The notes under the pieces are model-generated. The model was given only the letters and a program-made list of their open reading frames with translations. It had not been told where the DNA came from and did no database searches. DNA of 64,000 bases, from assembly GCA_963785755.1 (NCBI GenBank), contig CAWAXG010000075.1, positions 496,001 through 560,000 on the forward strand, given 5' to 3'. Of the stretch, positions 27,258 to 35,698 are shown one piece after another (positions within the stretch are counted from its first letter, which is position 1; each line of letters starts with the position of its first letter). The stretch comes from JACCXG01 sp963785755 (lineage in GTDB: Bacteria; Acidobacteriota; Vicinamibacteria; Vicinamibacterales; 2-12-FULL-66-21). A program made the translations under genes and the position numbers.

Positions 27258-27520
27258 GGGCAAGCACGTGCTACGTCATACGTCCTACGTGCGCACGTGC
27301 TTCTCGTGCTACGTCCTACGTGCAAGCGTGCAACGTGCAGACGTGCTACGTGCGAAGTGCTACGTGTCAAGTGCGACGTGCCCACGTCCCGCGTGCGACG
27401 TCGGCACGAGCATCGGCACGAGCGCCCCCACGTAGCACGTAGCACGTAGCACGTCGCACGTGGCACGTAGCACGCAGCACGAGAAGCACGTGAGCACGTA
27501 GAACGCAGGACGTAGCACGG
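27258..27520. repeat. Giant imperfect palindrome made of a degenerate GTGCTACGT word
   Basis: The whole gap between the exonuclease and ligase genes is built from variants of one ~10-base word. In the left half (27266 to about 27357) it reads GTGCTACGT on the plus strand. In the right half (about 27429-27519) the same word appears as its complement, ACGTAGCAC. The two halves pair over roughly 90 positions with few mismatches; even the irregular segment around CACGTGCTTCTCGTGCT is matched. The central ~70 bases are more degenerate. It is not a CRISPR: there are no constant repeats or unique spacers. Confidence 0.9.
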
Positions 27521-27533
27521 ACAGATCCTCACC

Positions 27534-29159
27534 ATGCACCTGTTCTCCCAACTCTTCGACGCCATCGACCGGACGACCTCGACCAATGCGAAGGTCGCGG
27601 CGATGGCGCGGTATTTTGCGGCGGCGCCGGCGGCGGATGCGGCGTGGGCGGTGTTCTTTCTCACCGGCCGGCGGTTGAAGCGGCTGGTGCCGTACGCCGC
27701 GATCCATGACTGGACGCTCGCCGCGACCGGGCTTCCCTCGTGGGTGATCGAGGAATGCTATTCGGTGGTTGGCGACGGGGCGGAAACCGCCGCGCTGGTG
27801 CTGGACCAGCTGCCGCGGGTCGATGGCGGAGAATCGCTGCCGCTCGCCAGGTGGGTTGAAGAACGCATCGTGCCGCTGCGCGGCATGCCGCCCGATCTGC
27901 AGCGGGCACGCGTCATGGAGTGGTGGGCGCCGCTCGATCGCCTGCAGCGATTCGTGCTGTTGAAGATGGTCACCGGCGAGCTGCGCGTGGGCGTGTCGCA
28001 GACGCTGGTCGTGCGCGCGCTGGCGCAGGCGGCCGCGCTGCCGGTCGCGACGGTGGCGGCGCGGCTGATGGGAGACTGGACTTCGTCGCCCGAATGGTTC
28101 ACGTCGCTGCTGGCGCAGGAGGCGACCGATGTCGATCAGTCGCGTCCGTACCCGTTCTTCCTGGCGTCGCCGCTCGAGGAGGATCCGGCCACGCTCGGCG
28201 ATCCCGCGGCATGGGTGCTGGAATGGAAATGGGACGGTATCCGCGCCCAGCTCGTCCGGCGCGGCGGCACGGTGCACCTCTGGTCGCGCGGCGAAGAGCT
28301 GATCACTCACCGGTTCCCGGAGATCGCCGCCGCAGCCACTCACCTGCCCGATGGAACCGTCCTCGACGGCGAGGTGCTGGCGTTCCGCGACGGCCGGCCG
28401 CTCCCCTTCTCGGCCCTGCAGCAGCGGATCGGCCGCCAGAAGCAGGTCGCCCAGATGGCCCGCACCGTGCCGGTCGTCTTCATGGCGTACGACATCCTCG
28501 AGGACAACGGCCTCGACATCCGCGATCGCCCGCTCGTCGAGCGCAGGGCACGACTCATCGAGCTGCTGGGGGGCAGCGACGTCACCGAGGAGTCCGGCGT
28601 CCTGCGAGTCTCGCCCACCGTCGCGGCGGCAAGCTGGGACGACCTCGCGGCCGAGCGGGACGGCTCGCGCGCGCGCGGCGTCGAGGGGCTGATGCTCAAA
28701 CGCGGCACATCCACCTACGGCGTCGGACGTCGTCGCGGAGAGTGGTGGAAGTGGAAGATCGATCCGTACTCGATCGACGCCGTGCTCATCTACGCACAGC
28801 CGGGCAGCGGCAAGCGGGCGAGCCTGCTGACCGACTACACGTTCGGCGTCTGGCACGAAGGCGCGCTCGTACCGGTGGCCAAGGCATACTCCGGGTTGTC
28901 GAACGAAGAGATCGGCGAGATGGACCGCTGGATCCGGCGCCACACCGTCGAACGATTCGGGCCGGTCCGGCACGTCGAACCGGTTCACGTTTTCGAGCTG
29001 GGATTCGAGGGCATCGCGCGCTCGACCCGCCACAAGTCGGGCATCGCGGTCCGGTTCCCGCGAATGCTGCGATGGCGCAAGGACAAGCGTCCCGAGGAAG
29101 CCGACACATTGGAGAATGTTCGGCGTCTGCTGGAATCGACGGAGAAACATGGTGAATAG
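27534..29159 (+). CDS. ATP-dependent DNA ligase
   Basis: The 541-residue enzyme has an N-terminal helical DNA-binding domain (~1-200, with LLKMVTGELRVGVS), then the nucleotidyltransferase core with motif I EWKWDGIRAQ (adenylated K232), motif III in VVFMAYDILEDNGLDI, motif IV in GVEGLMLKRG and motif V WWKWKID. A C-terminal OB domain follows (YTFGVWHEGALVPVAKAYSG). It is the large bacterial ATP-ligase type found with the MBL exonuclease, distinct from NAD-dependent LigA, and is expected to act in repair. The gene begins 14 bases after the palindrome. Codon use is like that of its neighbours. Confidence 0.94.
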   Translation: MHLFSQLFDAIDRTTSTNAKVAAMARYFAAAPAADAAWAVFFLTGRRLKRLVPYAAIHDWTLAATGLPSWVIEECYSVVGDGAETAALVLDQLPRVDGGESLPLARWVEERIVPLRGMPPDLQRARVMEWWAPLDRLQRFVLLKMVTGELRVGVSQTLVVRALAQAAALPVATVAARLMGDWTSSPEWFTSLLAQEATDVDQSRPYPFFLASPLEEDPATLGDPAAWVLEWKWDGIRAQLVRRGGTVHLWSRGEELITHRFPEIAAAATHLPDGTVLDGEVLAFRDGRPLPFSALQQRIGRQKQVAQMARTVPVVFMAYDILEDNGLDIRDRPLVERRARLIELLGGSDVTEESGVLRVSPTVAAASWDDLAAERDGSRARGVEGLMLKRGTSTYGVGRRRGEWWKWKIDPYSIDAVLIYAQPGSGKRASLLTDYTFGVWHEGALVPVAKAYSGLSNEEIGEMDRWIRRHTVERFGPVRHVEPVHVFELGFEGIARSTRHKSGIAVRFPRMLRWRKDKRPEEADTLENVRRLLESTEKHGE

Positions 29160-29160
29160 C

Positions 29161-29316
29161 AGTCAACTCCGAATCTCCAACTCCCAGACTTCCAAAGTGT
29201 TCTGCGCGCACAAGAGGGCAAACATCCGCCGATTCAGCTATTCCGTCGCGACTTTCACCCAGATGGTGCGAGTCGGGCCCTTTGGGAGCTGGGAGTTGGA
29301 GGTTGGGAGTTGGACT
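29161..29316. repeat. Long inverted repeat between ligase and amidase genes
   Basis: Left arm 29161-29197 (built of AACTCC/CCAACTCCCAG words) is the near-perfect reverse complement of right arm 29280-29316 (CTTTGGGAGCTGGGAGTTGG onward). About 33 of 37 positions pair, with an ~82-base loop. The right arm itself repeats GGGAGTTGG. Both candidate amidase start codons (29282 and 29303) fall inside the right arm. Confidence 0.85.
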
Positions 29317-30880
29317 TCTGATCGCGGCTCCCCTGATCCTCTCCGCTCAGCCAGCCTCCTTCGTCGTCGAAGAAGCCACCATCTCGCAGATCCACACGGC
29401 GATGAAGGCCGGGCGCCTGACCTGCGGCGCCCTCGTCACTACCTACCTGAAGCGCATCGACGCCTTCGACAAGCAGGGCCCCGCGCTCAACGCCATCGTC
29501 GAGATCAATCCCGAGGCGGCGCGTGAGGCGGCCGAGCTCGATCGGCGGTTCAAGTCATCGGGTCCGGTCGGGCCGCTGCACTGCGTCCCGGCGATCGTCA
29601 AAGACAATTTCGAGACCATCGGCCTGCAGAGCGCCGCGGGATCGCTGGCCCTGAAAGGATTCGTCTCGACGAAGGATGCATTTCAGGTTCGCCGCATCAA
29701 GGAAGCCGGAGCGATCGTGCTCGCCAAGTCGAACATGGCGGAGTGGGCCTTCACGCCATATGAGACCGTCAGCTCGATCCTGCCGGGATACACGAAGAAC
29801 CCTTATGCCCTCGACCGGGTGACCGCCGGATCGAGTGGAGGCACCGCCGCGGCGGTGGCGGCGAACTTCGGCGCGGTCGGTCTGGGCAGCGATACCGGCA
29901 ATTCGATTCGCGGGCCGTCCTCCCATCAGAGCCTCGTCGGCATTCGATCGACGATGGGATTGACGAGCCGCGCGGGTGTCGTCCCGCTCAGCGTGCTCGC
30001 CGACATCGCCGGACCGATGACGAGGACCGTGCAAGATGCGGTCGCCGTTTTCCAGGTGATTGCCGGCGGGGATCCGGCCGATCCCATTACGGTCGACGAT
30101 CCAGCGCTCGCGCCGTTCCGCCCGACTGGCCGTCCGGCCGGGATCCCGGACTATGCCGCGGCGCTCGTCCGCGATGGACTGAAGGGCGCGCGCATCGGGG
30201 TATTGCGCCAGGCCTACGAGCGGGATACGACCGATCCGGAGATCGTCAGCGTGTTCGAGGCGGCGCTCGAGGGCATGCGCCGCGCCGGCGCAGAGATCGT
30301 CGATCCCGCGGCCGTGGCGCTCGAGCAAATCCGCCGCGCGCCAGGCGCCGCGCCATGCGGTGGATTCAAGTACGACATCAACCGCTATCTCGCCACGCAC
30401 GGTGAGCGCGTGCCGGTGAAGAGCCTGCAGGACATCATCCGCTCCCGGCAGTTTCATCCGACCGTCCAGCGGCGGCTCGAGCAGTCACAGGAGGGGCCGG
30501 AGAACGGCCACGATACGCCAGCCTGCAAAGCCGAAGCGGAATACCGGGCCGAGGTGCGGCGGGCCGTCACCGATACGATGGACACGCTCCGGCTCTCCGC
30601 GTTCGTCTACCCGACGTGGAGCAACGTCCCGCGCCTCATCGGCGATCTCAACACCCCGCACGGCGACAACAGCCAGTTCTTTTCGCCGACGACGGGCTTC
30701 CCCTCGATTCAGGTGCCCATGGGCTACACGCGCCGGAACACGCTGCCGGCAGGAGTCACGTTCTTCGGGCGGGCGTGGGACGAGCCGACGCTCATCAAGC
30801 TGGCGTATTCCTACGAGCAGCAGACGAGACACCGGCGCGCGCCGTCGAGCGCGCCGCGGCTCGCGGCCAGCAGTCGATGA
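29282..30880 (+). CDS. Exported amidase (amidase-signature family)
   Basis: The Ser-cisSer-Lys triad of amidase-signature enzymes is visible: Lys ~107 in PAIVKDNFET, the Gly/Ser block TAGSSGGTAAAVAANF near 181-196 with the cis-Ser, and the nucleophile Ser in GSDTGNSIRGPSS near 203-210. The N-terminus GVGLLIAAPLILSAQ is a short signal peptide. The start is uncertain: TTG 29282 gives a basic n-region but no ribosome binding site, while TTG 29303 has GGGAG seven bases upstream. Both lie in an inverted repeat, so folding could limit initiation. The substrate is unknown; relatives hydrolyse amides, indoleacetamide or fatty amides. Confidence 0.88.
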   Translation: MGAGSWRLGVGLLIAAPLILSAQPASFVVEEATISQIHTAMKAGRLTCGALVTTYLKRIDAFDKQGPALNAIVEINPEAAREAAELDRRFKSSGPVGPLHCVPAIVKDNFETIGLQSAAGSLALKGFVSTKDAFQVRRIKEAGAIVLAKSNMAEWAFTPYETVSSILPGYTKNPYALDRVTAGSSGGTAAAVAANFGAVGLGSDTGNSIRGPSSHQSLVGIRSTMGLTSRAGVVPLSVLADIAGPMTRTVQDAVAVFQVIAGGDPADPITVDDPALAPFRPTGRPAGIPDYAAALVRDGLKGARIGVLRQAYERDTTDPEIVSVFEAALEGMRRAGAEIVDPAAVALEQIRRAPGAAPCGGFKYDINRYLATHGERVPVKSLQDIIRSRQFHPTVQRRLEQSQEGPENGHDTPACKAEAEYRAEVRRAVTDTMDTLRLSAFVYPTWSNVPRLIGDLNTPHGDNSQFFSPTTGFPSIQVPMGYTRRNTLPAGVTFFGRAWDEPTLIKLAYSYEQQTRHRRAPSSAPRLAASSR

Positions 30881-30899
30881 TGTGAAGTGAGTCGACCGG

Positions 30900-31301
30900 T
30901 TAAATCCGTTTCTCGATCCGGCGGCGGGCACGGGTTAGCAGCGGCAGCACCGGATGCCGCTTCAGGAGCTCGACCGCATCATCGAATGAGGTCCATCGCC
31001 GCTCGCGGAACACGTCCTCTTCCCACCTCTTCTCCTGCGCGACGACCTCCATCACGTACACCGCAACGGTGAGCGTGGTGTCCCATTTCTGATAGGTGTA
31101 GCGCCCGAGCAGATCGCCGACCACCCGGCCCGAAAGACCAGCCTCTTCCCACGCCTCGTTGAGGGCCGTTTCCTCGCGCGTGTCGCCGGGGTCGACGAGT
31201 CCCTTCGGAATCCCCCAGGACTTCGAGCCCTTTCTCCGGATCAGGCACATCTGGAGCTTTCCACGCGTGCGACGGACCGGGATGGCTGCAGCCTGCTGCA
31301 T
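30900..31301 (-). CDS. NUDIX hydrolase with atypical Nudix box
   Basis: The 133-residue protein has the NUDIX core. The box spans residues 34-56 (GLVDPGDTREETALNEAWEE, then AGL). Against the consensus GX5EX7REUXEEXGU, the first Glu is Asp40 and the Arg is Asn48; the metal-binding EE pair (E52, E53) and E49 are kept. SWGIPKG precedes it, as in diphosphoinositol-polyphosphate/Ap4A-like enzymes. I start at ATG 31301 (MQQAAAIPVRR), where the fold begins; an extension to 31391 is charged and non-conserved. A nucleoside-diphosphate-linked substrate is expected but unspecified. Confidence 0.85.
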   Translation of the reverse strand: MQQAAAIPVRRTRGKLQMCLIRRKGSKSWGIPKGLVDPGDTREETALNEAWEEAGLSGRVVGDLLGRYTYQKWDTTLTVAVYVMEVVAQEKRWEEDVFRERRWTSFDDAVELLKRHPVLPLLTRARRRIEKRI

Positions 31302-31441
31302 GAGCACTCTATCGGCCGATGGCCTTGACCTCTCTTCGTGAAGAGCGGTTGCGACCACGCGGTCAGGCGGCGGGGATCGCTCACCTCGCAACTTACCAGA
31401 CGAGGCCGCATCGCAGAACCAGCTGAACCGTTATTTTCCGC

Positions 31442-32092
31442 CTACCAGGCCCCCTGCCGCGTCCGCCTGGCGAACAACATATATGTACCAACGTCCGGCC
31501 TGGGATAGGTCGGCTCGATTCGCCGCGGATTGGTCTGCAGAAGTGTGAATTCGCTGAACAGCGCTTCGTACTGCCCGATCGCGCGGCCGATTGTGCACAT
31601 GCCGGTGTCATCTTCGACCGCGCCATCCCGATGCTCCGGATCCGTTTCTTCACAGATCAGGAGCACGCCGCCCGGTCGCAGGACGCGCGAGATCTCCCGG
31701 GCCGCTGCGAGGGCGACGGTGTCGGTCAGGTGCTGAAGGACCGTGAACGTCAGCGCACAGTCGAACGACGCGCCGGCGGCGGGCAACGAGGTCAACGAGT
31801 CGACCTGATGAAACCGGATCGCCGGCAGGAGCCGGCTGGCTTCTTCGACGAAATGCGGCTCCCGCTCGAAGCCCTCGACATGGTCGAAGAACTCCGTCAG
31901 GACGACCGTCATCCGCCCGTACCCGGCGCCCACCTCACACGCCGCGCCAGGACGGCGCCCCCCCAGCGCCCATGAGAGCAGCGTTCGCACGTCCTGCTGT
32001 TCACGATACGTACGAACCGAAAACGCCGCATCCCGGACGTCGACGACATGCTCCTGCTGCCAAACCGCACGCATTCGTTCCACCATCGCCAC
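31442..32092 (-). CDS. Class I SAM-dependent methyltransferase
   Basis: The 216-residue protein has motif I ACEVGAGYGRMTVVL near residue 52 and the acidic end of beta2 in VEGFEREPHF. Motif IV is in FDCALTFTVLQHL, and EISRVLRPGGVLLICEE is the post-motif. This is the Methyltransf_11 pattern. The start is GTG 32092 or the ATG two codons later; neither has a clear ribosome binding site. The 5' end directly abuts a word-repeat tract that also covers the end of the upstream ABC permease. The substrate is unknown. Confidence 0.85.
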   Translation of the reverse strand: MAMVERMRAVWQQEHVVDVRDAAFSVRTYREQQDVRTLLSWALGGRRPGAACEVGAGYGRMTVVLTEFFDHVEGFEREPHFVEEASRLLPAIRFHQVDSLTSLPAAGASFDCALTFTVLQHLTDTVALAAAREISRVLRPGGVLLICEETDPEHRDGAVEDDTGMCTIGRAIGQYEALFSEFTLLQTNPRRIEPTYPRPDVGTYMLFARRTRQGAW

Positions 32093-33507
32093 GATCTGAA
32101 CCTGTGAACCGCTGAACCCTTGAACCCGAACCCTTGAACTCCCGAACCTTTGAACCTCTGAACCGATAATCCGTCAACGCGCCCAATCTCGCCTGCCTGA
32201 TGATCTCCCGCACGCCCGGCCGCGTGCCCGAGCTGCAGGAGGCCGATTCGGAACAGCCGCGCGCCGATCCGGATCCCGATCCAGGTCGCGGCAACCAGGA
32301 CGACGAACGGGCCCACGATCTCCCACCAGTGGATCGATGCCGCATCCGTGCTCGTGCGCAGCACGATCACCTGCCCTGACGTCAACGGCAGCCAACTCAG
32401 TACGCGCGCCACGGGCCCGTTCGGTTCACGCAGCAGGATCACGATCAGCATCAACGGCAGGGCCGCGGTCAGCGACCACACCATCGACAGCTGCTGCGCT
32501 TCACGCATGTTCGTGCCGAGCGATCCGGTCCCGAGCATCAGGCCGCCGAAAAACAGGAACGAGACAATGAAGAACGGAATGGCGACGCCGAGCGCGAGCC
32601 ACGGCACGTCGATTCGGGAGGACATGAGCAGCGGCACGATCCCGAGGGTGGTCGTCAGCGCCATCAGCAGCCAGACCGCGATCTGCAGGAGGCCGGCGCC
32701 GCCGAGTCCCAGCAGCTTGCCTGCCAGGATCTCATCGGGATTGGCGGAAGCGAGCAGGACCTCGACGACCTTGTTCTCCTTCTCTGTCGCGGTGCCCTGC
32801 ATGAGATACCCGGAGGTCATCAGGACCGACAGGAGAAACAGGACCATGAACACGAGCGGCACTGCCAGCCGGATGACCGACGCGGCGGGGCCGCCATCAC
32901 GAATCTCGCCGGATCGGGTCACCGCAAACCGCTGCGTGCGTTGTATCGGTTTCATGATCCGCGCCGACGTGTCGGCGTCGAGCCGCGTCGAGACCAGCCG
33001 CTCCCGGATCAGATCCTCGAACGCGTCCCGTGAGTCGAACGACGAGAAGCTGAACGAATCGGGAATGAAGATGTCTACGCGTCCTTTCGCCAGGTAGTCC
33101 GGCGGCACGACGAAATACCCCTTGATCGTCCGTTGCGCGAGCGCCGTCCTCGCCTCGTGATCGCGCGCGAACGGCCGGAAGACGAGATTGGACGTCGGTA
33201 TCGCGCGGTTCAGCGCCTGGCTCTGACCGGCAGCCTCCAGCGAGCGGCGCATCTCGTCTGGCAGCTGCGGGCCTGACGCGCCGGTAACGTCCGCGGTCAG
33301 CCCGAGGACACCCGCCTCGTCGACAATCCCATAGACCACCCGTTCCGGCAAATGCACTTGCGCGTAGTAGGCGGGAATCGCGACGACTGCGCCGTAGGCC
33401 GCCATGAAGACGGGCATGCCGAACGTCGCGATCAGATAGCCCGGGCGCTTGACCGCGGCGAGGAATTCGAAGGTGGCGACCGTGGAGATCTTCTGCCAGC
33501 GATTCAC
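32001..33507 (-). CDS. ABC-2 type (NatB-like) permease, 3' end frameshifted and run into repeat
   Basis: GTG 33507 overlaps the ATPase stop (GTGA), showing tight coupling. The product has an N-terminal helix (YLIATFGMPVFMAAYGAVVAIP), a large extracytoplasmic domain (~40-235) and a C-terminal six-helix block including TATEKENKVVEVLLASANP, the NatB/CcmB-like signature. Near 32231 the original frame reads LLQLGHAAGRAG, while the +1 frame gives the expected family ending TRPGVREIIRQARLG. One surplus C explains this. Beyond it neither frame stops until inside the methyltransferase (32001 in the restored frame, 31909 otherwise), because the tract 32094-32166 has replaced the natural end. It is likely a functional exporter subunit with a disturbed tail. 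Confidence 0.82.
32094..32166. repeat. Degenerate TGAACCC word tract
   Basis: About ten copies of a 6-9 base word (TGAACCC with variants such as TGAACCT and CGAACCT) lie head to tail between the restored end of the ABC permease and the methyltransferase start. Unlike the other tracts it is one-sided; I see no nearby inverted partner. On the coding strand it would translate as repeats of Arg-Phe-Lys-Gly/Val-Gln-Gly. Confidence 0.8.
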
Positions 33508-34403
33508 GCCCGCTTCTCCCGGACGACGCGGAGGAAGATGTCCTCCATCGGCGCGAGAATCGGTTCGAAGCGATCGATGACCGCGCCGGCCTGCACCATG
33601 GCGGTGAGGACCTCGTTCGGCGGCGTGCCGTTGGCCATCATCACGCGCCAGTTTCCATCTCCGTCCTGGGTCATCGTGTCGACACCCGGGACGCGTGGCA
33701 GCGCGCCTCGCGAGTGGATCCTGATCTCGGGCAGCGAATAGCGCCGCCGGACTTCGTCGACGGCGCCGTACACGATGAGCTGCCCTTTGTCGAACAGCGC
33801 CACGCGATCGCAGAGCGCCTCGACCTGATTCATCTGGTGCGTGGAGAGGATCGTCGTCCGGCCGCTGTGCCGGCGCTCCAGGAGCAGATCCTGGACGAGG
33901 CGCACGTTGATCGGATCGAGGCCCGTAGTCGGTTCGTCCAGCACGCACAGCTCCGGATCGCTCACGAGCACCGCGGCAATCTGCACCTTCTGCGACATGC
34001 CCTTGCTCAGGCGATCGACCTTCCAGGTCGCGACATGCGCGAGCTCGACCTTCTCCAGCCAGGCAAGCGATCGCCGCCGGGCCTCGCGGCGCGTCAGCCC
34101 CTTCAGCGCGCCGAAGTAGGTCATGATGTCGATGACCGGCTGCTTGGTGTAGAGTCCGCGTTCTTCCGGCAGGTAACCGAGTCTGTCGAGATGATGCCGC
34201 CGTCTCGGCTCGCCAAAAAGGGTGACGGTGCCCTGGTCGGCCCGGATGATGTCCATCAGGATCCGAATCAGGGTGCTCTTTCCTGCGCCGTTCGGACCGA
34301 GCAAGCCGAAAATCTCGCCGGCGTTCACGTCGAACGTGACGCCGCAGAGCGCCACGGTTCGACCGTACGACTTCTCGATCCCGTCGAAAGTCAGGATCGG
34401 CAC
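33504..34403 (-). CDS. ABC transporter ATP-binding protein (NatA-like)
   Basis: The 299-residue ATPase has Walker A GPNGAGKST (35-43), signature LSKGMSQ, Walker B LCVLDEPTTGLDP and the switch His in LSTHQM. A C-terminal ~80-residue extension follows, typical of NatA/CcmA-type exporters (a DUF4162-like domain, IRIHSRGALPRVPGV onward). It pairs with the downstream ABC-2 permease, whose start overlaps its stop by four bases. The upstream M28 gene ends two bases before its start. The exported substrate is unknown; Na+, drugs or lipids are known substrates of relatives. Confidence 0.94.
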   Translation of the reverse strand: MPILTFDGIEKSYGRTVALCGVTFDVNAGEIFGLLGPNGAGKSTLIRILMDIIRADQGTVTLFGEPRRRHHLDRLGYLPEERGLYTKQPVIDIMTYFGALKGLTRREARRRSLAWLEKVELAHVATWKVDRLSKGMSQKVQIAAVLVSDPELCVLDEPTTGLDPINVRLVQDLLLERRHSGRTTILSTHQMNQVEALCDRVALFDKGQLIVYGAVDEVRRRYSLPEIRIHSRGALPRVPGVDTMTQDGDGNWRVMMANGTPPNEVLTAMVQAGAVIDRFEPILAPMEDIFLRVVREKRA

Positions 34404-34404
34404 G

Positions 34405-35436
34405 TCACGCGCCGGCGCGCTTCGGCAGGGTCATCCCGGTAACCCGTCTCACGGTGTCGAGCACGAGCTCGGTCGCTTCCCGGTAGAACGCTCCCGGGAT
34501 CTTGTCCGCGGTATCGGTCGGCTTGTGATAATCGGAATGATCCTCGACGCCGAAGTAGAGAAACGGAATGCCGGCGGCGTGAAAGGGACCGTGGTCCGAG
34601 GACTGCGTCCAATCGTCCATGCCCGGAACGCCCGGACGATCGTGACCGAACCGCACGGTTATGGCGCGTCCCTTGATGGCGCCATCGACGGCGGGCTTGA
34701 GCGCTGGGTAGCGGTGGGTGCCGGCAACGTAGATGACGTTCTTGTCGCCGCGGCCGACCATGTCCATATTGATGACCGCCGAGATGCGGGACAGATCGAT
34801 CGGCGGCTTCGCAACGAAGTGCCTGGCTCCTCGCAGCCCCTGCTCCTCGCCGTCGAACGCGACGAACGCCACCGACTTCGCCGGCTGGTTCGCAGCCAAC
34901 CACCGGGCAATGGCAAGCATCGCGGCCACGCCCGATGCATTATCGTCAGCGCCGTGATGGATCCGCCCGTCGCGAACGCCGAGGTGATCGTAGTGGGCGG
35001 TGACGAGGACGAATTCGTCCGGCGCACTGCCGCCGCGGATCATTCCCATCAGATTGGTGGCGTCAGGGAATTCACGCTTCGCGCCGCGGGCTTCGACGAA
35101 TGAGAACTTCTGCTCGTGGGTGCCGCCGAGCGGCTCGAGCTTCAGCTCCTTGAACCGCCCGAGGATGAAGGCCTGGGCACGGCGGCTTCCGGCTGTGCCC
35201 GTCAAACGTCCTTCGAGCTCAGGCGCCGACAGCGCCTGCACGTCCTCGAGCAGTTGCCGTCCGTCGACGCGCGCTGGGGCACGCTGTTCTCCGCTCTGGG
35301 GGGCGGTGGCCGGCGCCTGGACTGCCGTCCGAGTTGCGCCTCCGCGCCCCGCGAACGGCCGCGCGGTCACCACTGAATCCAGCGCCGCAATCGAGACGAG
35401 GAAGTGGAGAGCCGCAGCCAGCGCGAAGCGTCGCAT
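34405..35436 (-). CDS. Exported M28 aminopeptidase (short form)
   Basis: The signal peptide (LAAALHFLVSIAALDSVVTA) is followed by an Ala/Thr/Pro linker and a compact M28 domain without propeller or PA insert. Zinc and catalytic residues are VTAHYDHLG, HHGADDNASG, FDGEEQGLRG, INMDMVGRG and, at the end, HSDYHKPTDTAD with the last His. At 343 residues it matches the minimal Leap/aminopeptidase-Y type. It heads an operon with the NatA-like ATPase and the ABC-2 permease (gap 1 base, then a 4-base overlap). The order suggests a peptide-related exporter, but that is inference. Confidence 0.92.
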   Translation of the reverse strand: MRRFALAAALHFLVSIAALDSVVTARPFAGRGGATRTAVQAPATAPQSGEQRAPARVDGRQLLEDVQALSAPELEGRLTGTAGSRRAQAFILGRFKELKLEPLGGTHEQKFSFVEARGAKREFPDATNLMGMIRGGSAPDEFVLVTAHYDHLGVRDGRIHHGADDNASGVAAMLAIARWLAANQPAKSVAFVAFDGEEQGLRGARHFVAKPPIDLSRISAVINMDMVGRGDKNVIYVAGTHRYPALKPAVDGAIKGRAITVRFGHDRPGVPGMDDWTQSSDHGPFHAAGIPFLYFGVEDHSDYHKPTDTADKIPGAFYREATELVLDTVRRVTGMTLPKRAGA

Positions 35437-35635
35437 GCAGCCAATTGTAAGGCCGAGGCGATCGGCTGGGGACGCAGTCGACCGGAAAGTGTGCGCTCAC
35501 ACCTGCTCGTGCGACAACGACGATCAGGCGCGGCGGCTGAAAGACCGGACGGTGCGGATGGACGCGCTCCTCGAGCGGCGGAAATGAGTTGAGGACGCGC
35601 TCACTGAACAGGGATGTTGTCGATCGGGAGGGACG

Positions 35636-35664
35636 ACGGGCCGGCCGCAAGCGGACCGGCCCGT
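35636..35664 (-). terminator. GC hairpin downstream of the small secreted protein gene
   Basis: ACGGGCCGG at 35636-35644 pairs perfectly with CCGGCCCGT at 35656-35664 around an 11-base loop that itself can form a few pairs. It lies 35 bases past the minus-strand stop at 35699. There is no T tract on either strand, so it is at best a weak or factor-assisted terminator. Confidence 0.5.
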
Positions 35665-35698
35665 CCAGTGCACCTTACTAACGCTTAACCACCTTCCT

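Noticed and set aside
27258..27520. CRISPR array
   Set aside because: The repeat word is ~10 bases and degenerate, there are no constant-length spacers, and no cas genes are present. The structure is a palindrome, not a direct-repeat array.
27360..29150. 596-codon minus-strand frame opposite the DNA ligase
   Set aside because: It is shadow of the ligase and runs into the palindrome, where it becomes a Cys/Tyr/Val repeat without protein character.
35489..35587. 32-codon GTG frame ending MDALLERRK
   Set aside because: It has plausible codon bias and a few Cys residues, but it is very short, with a weak ribosome binding site and no recognisable relative. It could be the tail of a lost gene, which I cannot show.
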